This document shows positions 1 to 9,600 of a DNA stretch of 52,935 bases, piece by piece (position 1 is the first letter of the stretch; every line of letters starts with the position of its first letter). The DNA comes from Acidobacteriota bacterium (GTDB taxonomy: Bacteria > Acidobacteriota > Terriglobia > Terriglobales > Acidobacteriaceae). Under the pieces are notes generated by a model. The model was not told the DNA's origin, did not search any database, and saw only the letters and a program-made list of their open reading frames with translations. The position numbers and the translations under genes were made by a program. The stretch lies in assembly GCA_003225055.1 (NCBI GenBank), contig QIAU01000143.1, forward strand, positions 76,577-129,511, in the 5' to 3' direction.

Positions 1-1256
1 GCCTGGCCTAGCCGATAGTGAGCATCCCCGAGATCAGGATTGCGCTCCAGAGCCTTCAAGTACTCGGGGATCGCCTCGGTATACTTCTTCTGGTCCGAGT
101 ACAGATTCCCGAGCTGCTGGTGCGCCTCGGCGTAGGCCGGATGGAGTGCCACCGCCTTCCTCAGCAGATCCTCGATCTGATGGAGGTCCAGGGTCGCGTC
201 CTCGACTCGCCGCCCCTTCCACAAACTCATCGCGTAATAATAAAGAGCACGAGCATTCTCGGGCTGCAGCTGGGCAAATCGACGAAACCGCTGGATCACG
301 TCCTCGGCCTGGTTGGGCGAGCTGTCGTAAGCCTTGGATAGAAAAAGATAAGCGCGAGCATCCGCGGGGTCCAGGTCGGTCGCACGCAACAGGGATTTAA
401 CCGCCTCGTCGTAGTTGCCACGCGAATAAAGAGCCATGCCCAATCCAATCGCCAGCCGCGGCGAATTGGGGTAGCGTCCGGTGGCCTTGTGGAAAACTTC
501 GACGGCGGGATCAAGGGTGCGATGCAGAAGCAGCTCACTGCCCCAGTCAAACAAGTTACTCTCAGAGGGGTCAAGGTGCGCTGCCGCCTGAAATTCATTA
601 GCGGCTGCCACGGAATTCCCATCCTTCTCTTCGATTTGCGCCAGCAGGTTATGCAGTTCCGCCGTGTCCTTCTGCTTCAGCAGATCCGCGACTTGGCGCC
701 TGGCGTCGGCTACGCGCCCGACATGCAGACAGGCAAGCGACAAATCGTAACCGTTGTCGTAGGAGGAAGGCTTGAGCTGCTGCGCCTGCTCGAGGTAAGG
801 CAGGGCCTCCGAAATCTTCTTCGCGGTGACATAAAACTCGCCCAAGTTATGGACCGTGTCGTAACTATCCGGCTCGAGTTCGACCGCCTTCTTAAACTCC
901 GCTTCTGCGGGTCCGAGCTTGCCGAGTCGAATCAGGTTGGTCGCCAGATTGGTTCGCGCCGGGGCCGACTTCGGATTTAACTGCACGGCCTTTTCGAGAT
1001 GCGCGGTTGCCTTGGAATCCTGAGGCTGTGCAACATAGGCCATGCCGAGCAGTTCCTGGACATCGAAGCTGTCGGGGAGTTCCCGAACCAATTTCTGGAG
1101 GCGAGCAGCGGCTGCCCTGAAATGACCGGAATTATAATCCGAAACAGCGGCCTGAAATTCGCGATCCAGCTGCCGGTGATCGGTCTGAGCCTGAACGGGC
1201 GATAGCAGGGCGAGGCAAATTAGGAGGAGAAAAATAGCCCGGAATTGGAGAGTCAC
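1..1256 (-). CDS. Exported TPR-repeat protein, C-terminus cut by window edge
   Basis: The reading frame starts at a GTG at 1256 and stays open to the left edge, so the C-terminus is missing. An in-frame TAA five codons upstream of the GTG limits how far the protein could extend. The N-terminus is a clear Sec signal peptide: a hydrophobic run (RAIFLLLICLALLSP) followed by a VQAQ cleavage-like site. What follows is tetratricopeptide repeat sequence, for example HLEKAVQLNPKSAPARTN near the start and LGNLYSDQKKYTEAIPEYL near the edge. TPR arrays are protein-binding scaffolds, here in the periplasm. It lies 83 bp downstream of the TonB-dependent receptor on the same strand, so co-transcription is likely. 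The visible last residues (AHYRLGQA) match the C-terminal TPR of the 16707-18335 protein, suggesting a paralogous family. The ligand is unknown. Confidence 0.85.
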   Translation of the reverse strand, partial: MTLQFRAIFLLLICLALLSPVQAQTDHRQLDREFQAAVSDYNSGHFRAAAARLQKLVRELPDSFDVQELLGMAYVAQPQDSKATAHLEKAVQLNPKSAPARTNLATNLIRLGKLGPAEAEFKKAVELEPDSYDTVHNLGEFYVTAKKISEALPYLEQAQQLKPSSYDNGYDLSLACLHVGRVADARRQVADLLKQKDTAELHNLLAQIEEKDGNSVAAANEFQAAAHLDPSESNLFDWGSELLLHRTLDPAVEVFHKATGRYPNSPRLAIGLGMALYSRGNYDEAVKSLLRATDLDPADARAYLFLSKAYDSSPNQAEDVIQRFRRFAQLQPENARALYYYAMSLWKGRRVEDATLDLHQIEDLLRKAVALHPAYAEAHQQLGNLYSDQKKYTEAIPEYLKALERNPDLGDAHYRLGQ

Positions 1257-1291
1257 AGCAAACCTATGTTAGCACCGCATGATGATTCTGA

Positions 1292-1341
1292 AGCCGACTA
1301 ACAACCCGGCGTGGCCCAGGCCGCGCCGGTTGCTGTCGGCT
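1292..1341 (-). terminator. Long stem-loop at the receptor stop codon
   Basis: An imperfect inverted repeat pairs 1292-1298 with 1335-1341 (seven bases, AGCCGAC/GTCGGCT). An inner arm at 1303-1311 pairs with 1324-1331 with one bulged base. It overlaps the stop codon of the TonB-dependent receptor and precedes the TPR gene on the same strand. There is no T-run, so it is not a classic intrinsic terminator. It could be an attenuator or an RNA-processing hairpin that lowers expression of the downstream gene. Confidence 0.45.
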
Positions 1342-4300
1342 AGAAATACAACTTCAAAGCAAACTGGATCTGCCTCGGGTCGTAGGGAGCATCGCGCGTC
1401 GACCCGATCTCCCCAAATCTCGTACTGGTGGGGTTGGTTGAACCCGAGATGGCGACAACGCCATTCCCGCCAAATCCCGGGGCATTGAAATTGGGATGGT
1501 TGAAGATGTTGAAGAATTCCGAGCGGAGCTCAAGCCGGAAGCGCTCCGACAATAGGAAATTCTTGAACAGTGAGAAATCCAAGCGGCGGAAGCCCGGACC
1601 CGGGACCTGCGATGGTAGGCCTCCCAACGCCGCCAGTGGCGACGACAGGTTGCATCCCGCGCTCCCAATTACGCAGGGTTGAGCGAATGCGGCGGCGTTC
1701 AGCATCCTAGGGTTGCCGTTGGAGCCGATATGGATGCTAGTGTTGGGATCTTGCCCGGGGATTACGAAAGCCCAGCAGCTGGTGCCCGTACTTACGCTGT
1801 TGGGACAGGGAATGATGATTGGCTGTCCACCTTGCAGCGTCGTGCTCCAGATCAGGCTCCAGCCCCCAGCGACGGCATTGGCAAAGCCCTGCGCGTTCCC
1901 CATAAAGCGCTTGTTTTTCCCGAAGGGGAGTTCGTAGCCGCCACTAAAGTGGAAGACATTGCGAATGTCGAAGTTTGCCAGGCCGTACTCACCGCGAATA
2001 CCAACGCCGGGCACGTCTGGGGCGCGGTAACCACCAGCCGAAAACCCGTTTAGCAGATCGAAGGAATCGGACTTCACTTTCGACCAGGTGTAAGTTGCCA
2101 GGAAATTCAACCCCATTCCAAAGTGCTTCTCAGCCTTGGTTTGCAAACCATGATAGTAGCTGCTGCCCTCCGTAATGGCGTAACTGTTGCCTTGACCGAA
2201 ATCGGGGAACGGAATGAAATTCTTGGCACTCTGGCCAGTTGGCAGGTCTTTCGGCAGGATTTGGTGGACATGGTTAGAGCCAGGAAATACCTCCAAATGT
2301 CGCCCTAAGGACGTCACATAACCAGCCTGAAAAGAGAGAGTCGGTGTTAGTTGATATTGAAGTGTAAAGTTGCCGCTCATGGAATAAGGAGTCTCGTAAT
2401 CAAACTGTATGCCCCTTAACGCCAAACCACTCGCAATGAATAACGGACTGGTCGGATTGAGCGGGGTACAAGCAAATCCAGTCTCTAACGTCGCATTTCC
2501 GTTAGCGCTACCGCCAGGTCCAGGTGTTGTGCAATTCGGATAAGTAAGCGGGTGATTGTCGTCTGGCTGTGCGAATTGGAAATTGAATTGGAAGGGGTAA
2601 TTCTCCCCAAGATTCGGCGAAAACCCGCGGTTTTCGAACCCGTTATAGAATATCCCGAAGCCACCACGTGCTACGAGTTTGTCCGTAACCTGGTACGCGA
2701 AACCGAATCGCGGCGCAAAATTGGTTTTTTGCGAGTTGCCCAGTCCCTTTCCGTATGCGTTGCCTATTTTCAGCGCTATCCCATCTGTACTAAGTAAGCT
2801 CTGGAAGCTCGGGGATAAGTTGCTGGTCGAAGAGTCTGGCCCAGCTTGGATCAAGTACATGGGGGCGCCGGTAGGCGGGCCACTAGGTACGAAATTGGCC
2901 TGATGGCCGTGGTGCTCGTAAACCAATCCAAAGAAATCCCAGCGTAGCCCCAGATTGATAGTCAGTTTGGGAGAAACCTTCCAATCATCCTGGAAATAAG
3001 TCCCATAATAGTTCTTTCCATTGTCGGTTAACGAAATATTGGAGACGAAAACGCTGTTATTACTGCCCGGATTCTCATGCCCGGGGCCGCCGAGGTAGTC
3101 AACCGTTCCTACTCCAGGCTGCGCGACCATTGGTGTCAGAAGAAACTGTGCGATACCTGTATTCTCCGTTGAGTCGCTTGCTCCCGAAACGTTCGTGTAA
3201 ACGCCGTCGAAATTGAATTGTCCACGCGACCATGGTGGCTGCAACGTGGAAAACTTGACGTGCTGGGCCTCAAATCCCATCTTGAACGTGTGTTTGCCAT
3301 AGATTTTGGTGAAGTCGTCGGTTACTTGGATCGTAGAACTAACTTCATCGGAAGGTAGGAAGGCGTTACTACCAAGGGTAGCCAAACCCTGGATTCCGAA
3401 GGCGGGTAGGCCGCCATTTTCCTTCAACTGAGGGATGCCTATGATGCCGAACTGTCCGGGAATGTCGGTCAGGGTGTTGGCTTCCGGCGACACACGGGTT
3501 GTGTGCAAGTAGTTAAGACCCGCCCGCGCAACGTTGACGGTGCTAGGGGAGAACGTGTGGGTGAAAACCAGTGCTCCCTGTTGCGCCAGTGCTGTTTGAT
3601 TCCCTTCCTGGAATCCCCCGCCGTCGGCTATGCCGCCGAAAATTGCAGGAATCAGTTGAGGATCGTCCACTAAACTGAATCTGAAGAACACGCTGTCCTT
3701 CTGGCTGATGTTGACGTCCATTCGCGTGTCAAAGGACTGTCGGTCTTCCTTCAGGTTTGGCGAACTCGTAAAATTCGAAGAAATGCCGGCAGCGTTGGGG
3801 AGGGGGTACAGCTTCAGCAAACTGATAGCTTTCGGGTCTAATCTTGTTGGATCAAGGATATTCAGGTTGCACGCTGCAAGGCTATAGACCGCGGTTCCCA
3901 GCACCGGGCATGTGCTGCCAGGACCCATGAACGGGTCGCGGACAAATCCGTTAGCCGAGGGCATTAGACCCGTTACTGGATCAATCGTGCCGACTGTTAC
4001 CGCACGCGTCGTTCTCGGATCGAGAACGGTCCCGACCGGGAACGTACGGTGGGGTGCCACCTTCGGATCAGGATTGCATGGAGCAGCGCTGGCGCACAGA
4101 ATGTCGGGCTCCGTTCCCGATTGGTCGGTTATTAGTTCCTGCAGGTTCGTGAACCCACTGTTTCGTTCTTGCAGCGTGGGAACGGCACCCTGGTGCGGCA
4201 CCCCCTGGCGTCGCTTCAATCCCTCGTAGTCGCCGAAGAAAAATATCTTGTTTCTCCCGTCGAATACATGCGGAATTAGCATCGGGCCGCCGATCGTAAA

Positions 4301-5179
4301 TCCGTATTGATTCTGACGAAGTTCACCCTTCTGCCCACGCTCAAAGAAGTCTCTCGCGTCGAGTTTGTCATTACGGAAAAATTCCCAAACATCTCCACGA
4401 AAATTATTGGTTCCCGACTTGATCGTGGCATTCAGAACCGCAGCCCCTGACCGACCAAACTCAGCGCTGAAGTCGGAGGTTTGAACTTTGAATTCTTGTA
4501 CCGCATCGACGGGAGGCAAGACAACGTAGTTAGTGCCATTCAGGAAATCGACGGTATCTGAGTTGTTGTCGATGCCGTCGAGCATGTAATTGTTCTGGGC
4601 CGGGCGATTTCCGTTTGCCGCAAACGCCCCGCTGGCCGCGTTGCCGCGTGTATCAGCTTGGGGCGAATTTACTCCGGCTGCCAGTTGAGCGAGGAACGTG
4701 AAATTACGCCCGTTCAGCGGAAGATTGTTGACATTCTGCTGATTGACGACCTGACCCACCGAGGCGTCTTGCGTTTGCAAGACGGGAGCGGCTGCCGTGA
4801 CTTCTACCGTTGTCTCGGTGCTGCCGGGTTTGAGCGTGAAGTCTACCCGCACATTGGCGTTTAGGTTGACGACGGCATTGGTCTGCGTAACTTTCTGGAA
4901 GCCTTGCGCCTCGGCGTCGAGTTTGTAATTGCCAATCCTGACCGGCGAAAACGTGTAAGTTCCGTCCGATCCGGTCGTGGTGGTCAGAGTGAAGCCCGTA
5001 TCGGAATTAACGAGGCTGATTCTGGCTCCGTTGATCACCGCGCCAGAAGTATCCTTAACTGTGCCGGTGATCGAGCCGGTGTCCACCTGAGCGTAAGCGG
5101 GGGTCGTATCCGCGATGAGGCATCCAAAAGCAGCGGCTAGAAACAGCAACATGATCCAAGGACCGGGAGTTCGTCTCAT
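1340..5179 (-). CDS. TonB-dependent receptor with N-terminal carboxypeptidase-regulatory-like domain
   Basis: A 1279-residue outer-membrane receptor that would import a large substrate using energy from TonB. I chose the ATG at 5179 because AGGAGG lies just upstream; a longer frame to 5224 lacks this. The signal peptide (MLLFLAAAFGCLIADTTPAYAQ) is followed by a carboxypeptidase-regulatory-like fold (GSITGTVKDTSGAVINGA..., roughly residues 30-115). Then comes the plug, with the family-typical NNLPLNGRNF and NNYMLDGIDNN, and a long beta-barrel. It ends with an aromatic C-terminus (FALKLYF), as expected for BAM-inserted barrels. The length and organisation match the Oar-like receptors that are very numerous in Acidobacteriota. 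It is divergent from the LacI regulator, and an exported TPR gene follows. The substrate cannot be read from the sequence; the adjacent LacI-type regulator hints at a carbohydrate. Confidence 0.93.
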   Translation of the reverse strand: MRRTPGPWIMLLFLAAAFGCLIADTTPAYAQVDTGSITGTVKDTSGAVINGARISLVNSDTGFTLTTTTGSDGTYTFSPVRIGNYKLDAEAQGFQKVTQTNAVVNLNANVRVDFTLKPGSTETTVEVTAAAPVLQTQDASVGQVVNQQNVNNLPLNGRNFTFLAQLAAGVNSPQADTRGNAASGAFAANGNRPAQNNYMLDGIDNNSDTVDFLNGTNYVVLPPVDAVQEFKVQTSDFSAEFGRSGAAVLNATIKSGTNNFRGDVWEFFRNDKLDARDFFERGQKGELRQNQYGFTIGGPMLIPHVFDGRNKIFFFGDYEGLKRRQGVPHQGAVPTLQERNSGFTNLQELITDQSGTEPDILCASAAPCNPDPKVAPHRTFPVGTVLDPRTTRAVTVGTIDPVTGLMPSANGFVRDPFMGPGSTCPVLGTAVYSLAACNLNILDPTRLDPKAISLLKLYPLPNAAGISSNFTSSPNLKEDRQSFDTRMDVNISQKDSVFFRFSLVDDPQLIPAIFGGIADGGGFQEGNQTALAQQGALVFTHTFSPSTVNVARAGLNYLHTTRVSPEANTLTDIPGQFGIIGIPQLKENGGLPAFGIQGLATLGSNAFLPSDEVSSTIQVTDDFTKIYGKHTFKMGFEAQHVKFSTLQPPWSRGQFNFDGVYTNVSGASDSTENTGIAQFLLTPMVAQPGVGTVDYLGGPGHENPGSNNSVFVSNISLTDNGKNYYGTYFQDDWKVSPKLTINLGLRWDFFGLVYEHHGHQANFVPSGPPTGAPMYLIQAGPDSSTSNLSPSFQSLLSTDGIALKIGNAYGKGLGNSQKTNFAPRFGFAYQVTDKLVARGGFGIFYNGFENRGFSPNLGENYPFQFNFQFAQPDDNHPLTYPNCTTPGPGGSANGNATLETGFACTPLNPTSPLFIASGLALRGIQFDYETPYSMSGNFTLQYQLTPTLSFQAGYVTSLGRHLEVFPGSNHVHQILPKDLPTGQSAKNFIPFPDFGQGNSYAITEGSSYYHGLQTKAEKHFGMGLNFLATYTWSKVKSDSFDLLNGFSAGGYRAPDVPGVGIRGEYGLANFDIRNVFHFSGGYELPFGKNKRFMGNAQGFANAVAGGWSLIWSTTLQGGQPIIIPCPNSVSTGTSCWAFVIPGQDPNTSIHIGSNGNPRMLNAAAFAQPCVIGSAGCNLSSPLAALGGLPSQVPGPGFRRLDFSLFKNFLLSERFRLELRSEFFNIFNHPNFNAPGFGGNGVVAISGSTNPTSTRFGEIGSTRDAPYDPRQIQFALKLYF

Positions 5180-5529
5180 CACACCCTCCTTGGCGTCCCG
5201 GGGGCTCAACAGGCGGGGACGCACCGTGCACCACTCGTGGCTACAGGGGCCCAGAAATGCGTTGGCTGAAACTTGTTAACGGGTGAGCTCCATGGGTGGA
5301 CACACTGCTCCCCACCGGAGAAAACTTGCTTACCAGGACCACGCCACGCTCACTACGAAGTACCCCGCGATCCGACTTAACCGCTTAACCTTAGGGTGCC
5401 GGAATTATCACAAGGATTTAATCAAAGTCAAGTTTTTTTTGTTCGTGTTAGACTCGCGCTGCCTTGATCCAATTTTTTGCAGGCTCTTATGAAAATCTGT
5501 AGCAGGGAAATGTATTCACCACTTCGGTC
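5180..5529. promoter_or_regulatory. Divergent control region between receptor and LacI regulator
   Basis: This is 350 bp without a gene between the leftward receptor and the rightward regulator, so it must hold both promoters. The receptor ribosome-binding site (AGGAGG, read leftward) lies at its left edge. The central part is AT-richer than its surroundings and contains the repeated CTTAACC motif listed separately. I could not place -35/-10 boxes with confidence. Confidence 0.5.
5377..5388. promoter_or_regulatory. Candidate LacI-family operator
   Basis: The sequence TTAACCGCTTAA has palindromic outer arms (TTAA/TTAA) around a central CG, a layout typical of LacI/GalR-family operators. It also sits within a direct repeat of CTTAACC. 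It lies about 140 bp upstream of the LacI gene and about 200 bp upstream of the receptor, so a repressor here could control both. This is a pattern-based guess; the inner bases are not perfectly symmetric. Confidence 0.3.
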
Positions 5530-6531
5530 ATGAACGTCACCATTCGCGATGTTGCCGAGGCTGCCGGTGTTTCCACCGCGACAGTCTCCAACGTCCTCAA
5601 CAACACCGGTAAGGTCGGGCGAAGCACGCATCGCCTGGTGCTTTCCACGGTCAGAAAACTGGGCTACATCCCGAATGTGCATGCGCGTCATCTTGCGTCA
5701 CGAGACCGGCGTACACTCGGCATTATCGTGTCCGATATCGAGAATCCGTTTTTTCCCGAAGTGATCAAGAGTTTCGAGAGCCGGGCGCAGCAACTCGGCT
5801 ATGACGCGATACTCAGCGACACAAATTACGATCCTCGCCGAACCCGCGCCGCGGCGGAGCGGATGATCGAACACAAAGTGCGCGGGGTTGCGGTGCTGAC
5901 CTCGGAGATCAGCCTACGCCTGGTGGACGAACTGGCGCGTCGGAAGATCGCCGTGACCTTCCTCGACCTGGCTCCGGCTCGCGGCTACATGAGCAATCTG
6001 CGAGTGGATTACGCGGCCGGCGTAGAGCAAATCGTCCGCTATCTTCACCAGAACGGGCATCGGAATATTGGGTTTGTCTCGGGAAGGCCGGGACTGAAAT
6101 CGAACGAGGTTCGCCTGCAGGCTTACCAGAATTGCATGCTATCCTTGGGCCTCACATTCGGGCCGGTGCTGCCTGGGGATTTGCGTTTTGAAGGCGGGCT
6201 GGCGGCAGGTGTCGCGATTGCAAAATTATCTCCTCTGCCCACGGCTGTAATGGCCATCAACGACCTGACCGCGGTGGGAGTGATCAAGGGCTTGCTGAAG
6301 AGTGGATTGCGCGTGCCGCAGGACATATCGGTTACGGGATTCGACAACACGCGCCTGGCGGCCTACAGTAATCCCTCCATCACGACAGTGGATATCCACC
6401 GGCAAATCCTGGGCCAGATGGCTGCCGATGCGCTGCATGAACTCTCCAGCTCTGCCAGTCCGCAGGGCAGGGAATACCAGATCGGTGCAGAACTCGTATT
6501 GGGCGAGTCTTCGGGACCCGCACCGGCTTGA
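5530..6531 (+). CDS. LacI/GalR-family transcriptional regulator
   Basis: A 333-residue regulator of normal family length. The N-terminal helix-turn-helix is textbook (TIRDVAEAAGVSTATVSNVLN, residues 4-24), followed by the hinge region (GYIPNVHARHLAS). The rest is a periplasmic-binding-protein-like effector domain (RTLGIIVSDIENPFFPEVI, GHRNIGFVSGRPG, VTGFDNTRLAAYSNP). LacI-family proteins usually bind sugars and repress transport or catabolic genes. Its position between the leftward receptor/TPR pair and the rightward CRTAC1/TPR series suggests control of both arms. No strong Shine-Dalgarno precedes the ATG, but no better start is visible. The effector is unknown. Confidence 0.93.
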   Translation: MNVTIRDVAEAAGVSTATVSNVLNNTGKVGRSTHRLVLSTVRKLGYIPNVHARHLASRDRRTLGIIVSDIENPFFPEVIKSFESRAQQLGYDAILSDTNYDPRRTRAAAERMIEHKVRGVAVLTSEISLRLVDELARRKIAVTFLDLAPARGYMSNLRVDYAAGVEQIVRYLHQNGHRNIGFVSGRPGLKSNEVRLQAYQNCMLSLGLTFGPVLPGDLRFEGGLAAGVAIAKLSPLPTAVMAINDLTAVGVIKGLLKSGLRVPQDISVTGFDNTRLAAYSNPSITTVDIHRQILGQMAADALHELSSSASPQGREYQIGAELVLGESSGPAPA

Positions 6532-6651
6532 ACATTCCCGGTGCTGGAGCGAGGAAGCGAGGAGTCGCGCATTTGGGCCGGCTTTGCCTTGGTGTAGCAT
6601 TGACCTTCGCCTGCAGGATGTGGATCGTGTGCTGCAGGGACCAACACCCAA

Positions 6652-9600
6652 ATGGTTTCACGTCGTAGCTTTCTGAAGGCGATTCCTTGGGCTCCTCTTC
6701 TTGGTTTTCCGCGCTCGTTCCGGTTCTTGCCACTTGAATTGACAGACGCTGGCCGCGCTGCCGCGCCTTCTTTCGCCCTCACTGATTTTCGCTTGACGCC
6801 GCACTACCCGGCCAAATCGCCGCTCGACGATGTATTTCGGCATGTGCTCCCGGGCAGTGACGAGTATGTCACAGAAAAATACGCCTTAGAAATCATGCCC
6901 CTTCTCGCGGACTGGGCTCGAGAACTGAAGACGTTGCCACCGGCTCTCGAAGCAGCCGCGAAATTCCTAGGCGTGTCAGTCGAAGGCGCGGCCCTGAGGT
7001 CAACGGAGGAAATCCTGGTACGTTCGGGAAACGGAATCGAGGTAGTTCGCGGACAGTTTGCGAGTTCCGTGGTATCGGGTCGGGACAGATTTCTGGAGGA
7101 GATCAAGGCTTACTTCTCGCATATGGCACGCGTGGAAACGGCTGAGTTCGAGATCCTCGCGATAGAAGAAGCAGCGAACTCGCCGCTGACTCTCAAGGTC
7201 GAAATCCTTTATACCTTGATCGGCATGCGAACAGACACCGGGCGCGAACAGCGCATTGGAAAATGGCTCACCCAGTGGTCGCGGGACGAATCGAAATCGT
7301 GGCGAGCCATTAAGTGGAAGGCGGTTCAGGAAACAATCAGCCGCGGCCGTGGGCCAATTTTCGTCGATGTCACGGCTAACGCTCTGGGCGGAGCAGAATC
7401 CTACAGACACCAGATGCTCCGCAGCGTCGACGAATGGCGTACCGTCCTGGACAGTGCGTGTGGAATTGACATTTATGGGAATAACGGCGTCGCGGTTGGC
7501 GATTTTGACAATGACGGCCTCGATGATATCTACGTATGTCAGCCTGCGGGACTCCCGAACCGCTTGTATCGCAATCGAGGCGGCGGGACCTTCGAGGACG
7601 TGACCGAAGAAGCCGGGCTGGGAGTACTGGACGCCACAGCCTGTGCCCTCTTCGCAGATTTCGAGAACAAGGGGATCGAGGACCTGCTGGTCGTATGCAA
7701 CAGCGGCCCCCTTCTATTTCTGAACCAGGGGAATGGAAGGTTCGCCATCAAACGCGAGGCTTTTCTCTTTGAGCATCCGCCACAGGGAATCTTCACTCAC
7801 GCTGCCATTGCCGACTATGATCGCGACGGGCGGCTCGACCTCTACTTCTGTCTTTACAACTATTACCTGGGGTTGGAGCAGTATCACTATCCCGCTCCCT
7901 ATTTTGACGCGCGCAACGGACCTCCCAACTTCCTGTTCCACAACGAAGGGTCGGCAAAGTTCCGGGACAGGACCGAGGCCAGCGGGATGAACGTCGACAA
8001 CGACCGCTACAGCTTCGCTTGTGCCTGGGGCGACCATAACGGGAATGGCTGGCCGGACCTCTACGTCGCGAACGACTTTGGGCGAAACAATCTCTATCGC
8101 AACAATGGTGATGGAACCTTCACCGCGATCTCTCAGGAAGCTGGCGTAGAAGACGTTGGCGCCGGCATGGGCGCGTGCTGGTTTGATTTTGACAACGACG
8201 GGAACCAGGACATCTACGTGGCAGACATGTGGTCGGCCGCGGGTATCCGAGTTTCTCAACAGAAGGTTTTTCAGGAAAAGGAAGCGGAAAACATCCGCGC
8301 TCTTTACCGCCAACACGCGCGAGGCAATGCGCTCTATCACAATCTCGGAAATGGCCACTTTGAAAACGTCAGCTCCCCTGCCAGAGTTGACATGGGGCAC
8401 TGGGCTTGGTCGTCCGACGCGTGGGATTTCGATCATGATGGCTATCCCGACCTCTACGTCGCCAACGGATACATTTCAGGGGCCGACCATCGCGATCTGG
8501 GAAGCTTCTTCTGGCGTCATGTGGTGGGGAAGTCTCCTCAGGATGCGACACCTTCCTCAGCCTACGAACAGGGATGGAACGCGATCAATGAGCTTGTCCG
8601 GTCCGATTCGTCATGGGCCGGCTACGAGAGAAATGTCTTTTTCGTCAACAATCAGGATGGGACTTTTTCAGATATCTCCGGCATCGCTGGATTGGATTTT
8701 CCCGACGACAGCCGTTCGTTCGCCTTGGCGGATCTCGATGGCGACGGACGCCTGGAAATCGTATTGAAGAACCGCACTGCTCCGCAACTGCGTATTTTGC
8801 ATAACGTCATGAAGGATATCGGGCGCTCCATCGCGTTCCATTTGCGCGGACAAACCAGCAATCGCGATGCGATCGGTGCGGCCGTGACCGTCGAAGCCGG
8901 CGGCCATCGCCAGACGAAGTATCTGCAGGCGGGTTCCGGATTTTTGTCGCAACACACGAAAGAGCTTTTCTTTGGAGTCGGCAAGTTCGAAGGGAATATC
9001 CGTGCATCCATCCGCTGGCCCAGCGGGCTGACACAGACGTTCGAAGATTTACCCGCGGGCCATCAAATTCAGCTTGAGGAAGGCTCGGAAACGTTTCTTG
9101 CCAAATCCTTTTCGGCATCGTCCTATCTGCGCTCAGATAAGGCTGGGAGTCCTGAAACGGCGCCGTTGCCCGGTGAGACGTGGCTGATCGAGCCTTGGAG
9201 TGCCCCGGATTTTTCCTTACCTGATCTCGCCGGCAGCGTGCGGGATCTACGCTCTCTGCTGGGTGAGCTGCTGCTTCTGAATTTCTGGGACACAGCTTCC
9301 CCAGCTTCGCGCCAGCAGATGCGATTATTCGGGCAACACCGGTCAGCCCTCGATTCAAAGGGTCTTCGCGTCGTCACCGTGAACGTCGACCAACACCCCG
9401 ACACTCGGGCCCTGCGATCATTTATCGAGAGCGAGGGTATGTCGTTTCCCGTGCTGCTTCCCACCCACGAAGTCTCCGGAGTCTATAACATCCTGTACCG
9501 TTATCTTTACGATCGTCGCAGAAATCTTCCCGTTCCGAGTTCCTTCTTAGTGGATCAGCACGGCATGATCATCAAGGTCTATCAGGGGTTGGTTCTTCCC

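Noticed and set aside
7714-8436. A 240-codon open frame on the - strand with Val/Ile-rich sequence
   Set aside because: It mirrors the Asp/Asn/Gly-rich calcium loops of the FG-GAP protein; similar shadows occur opposite the other two propeller genes.
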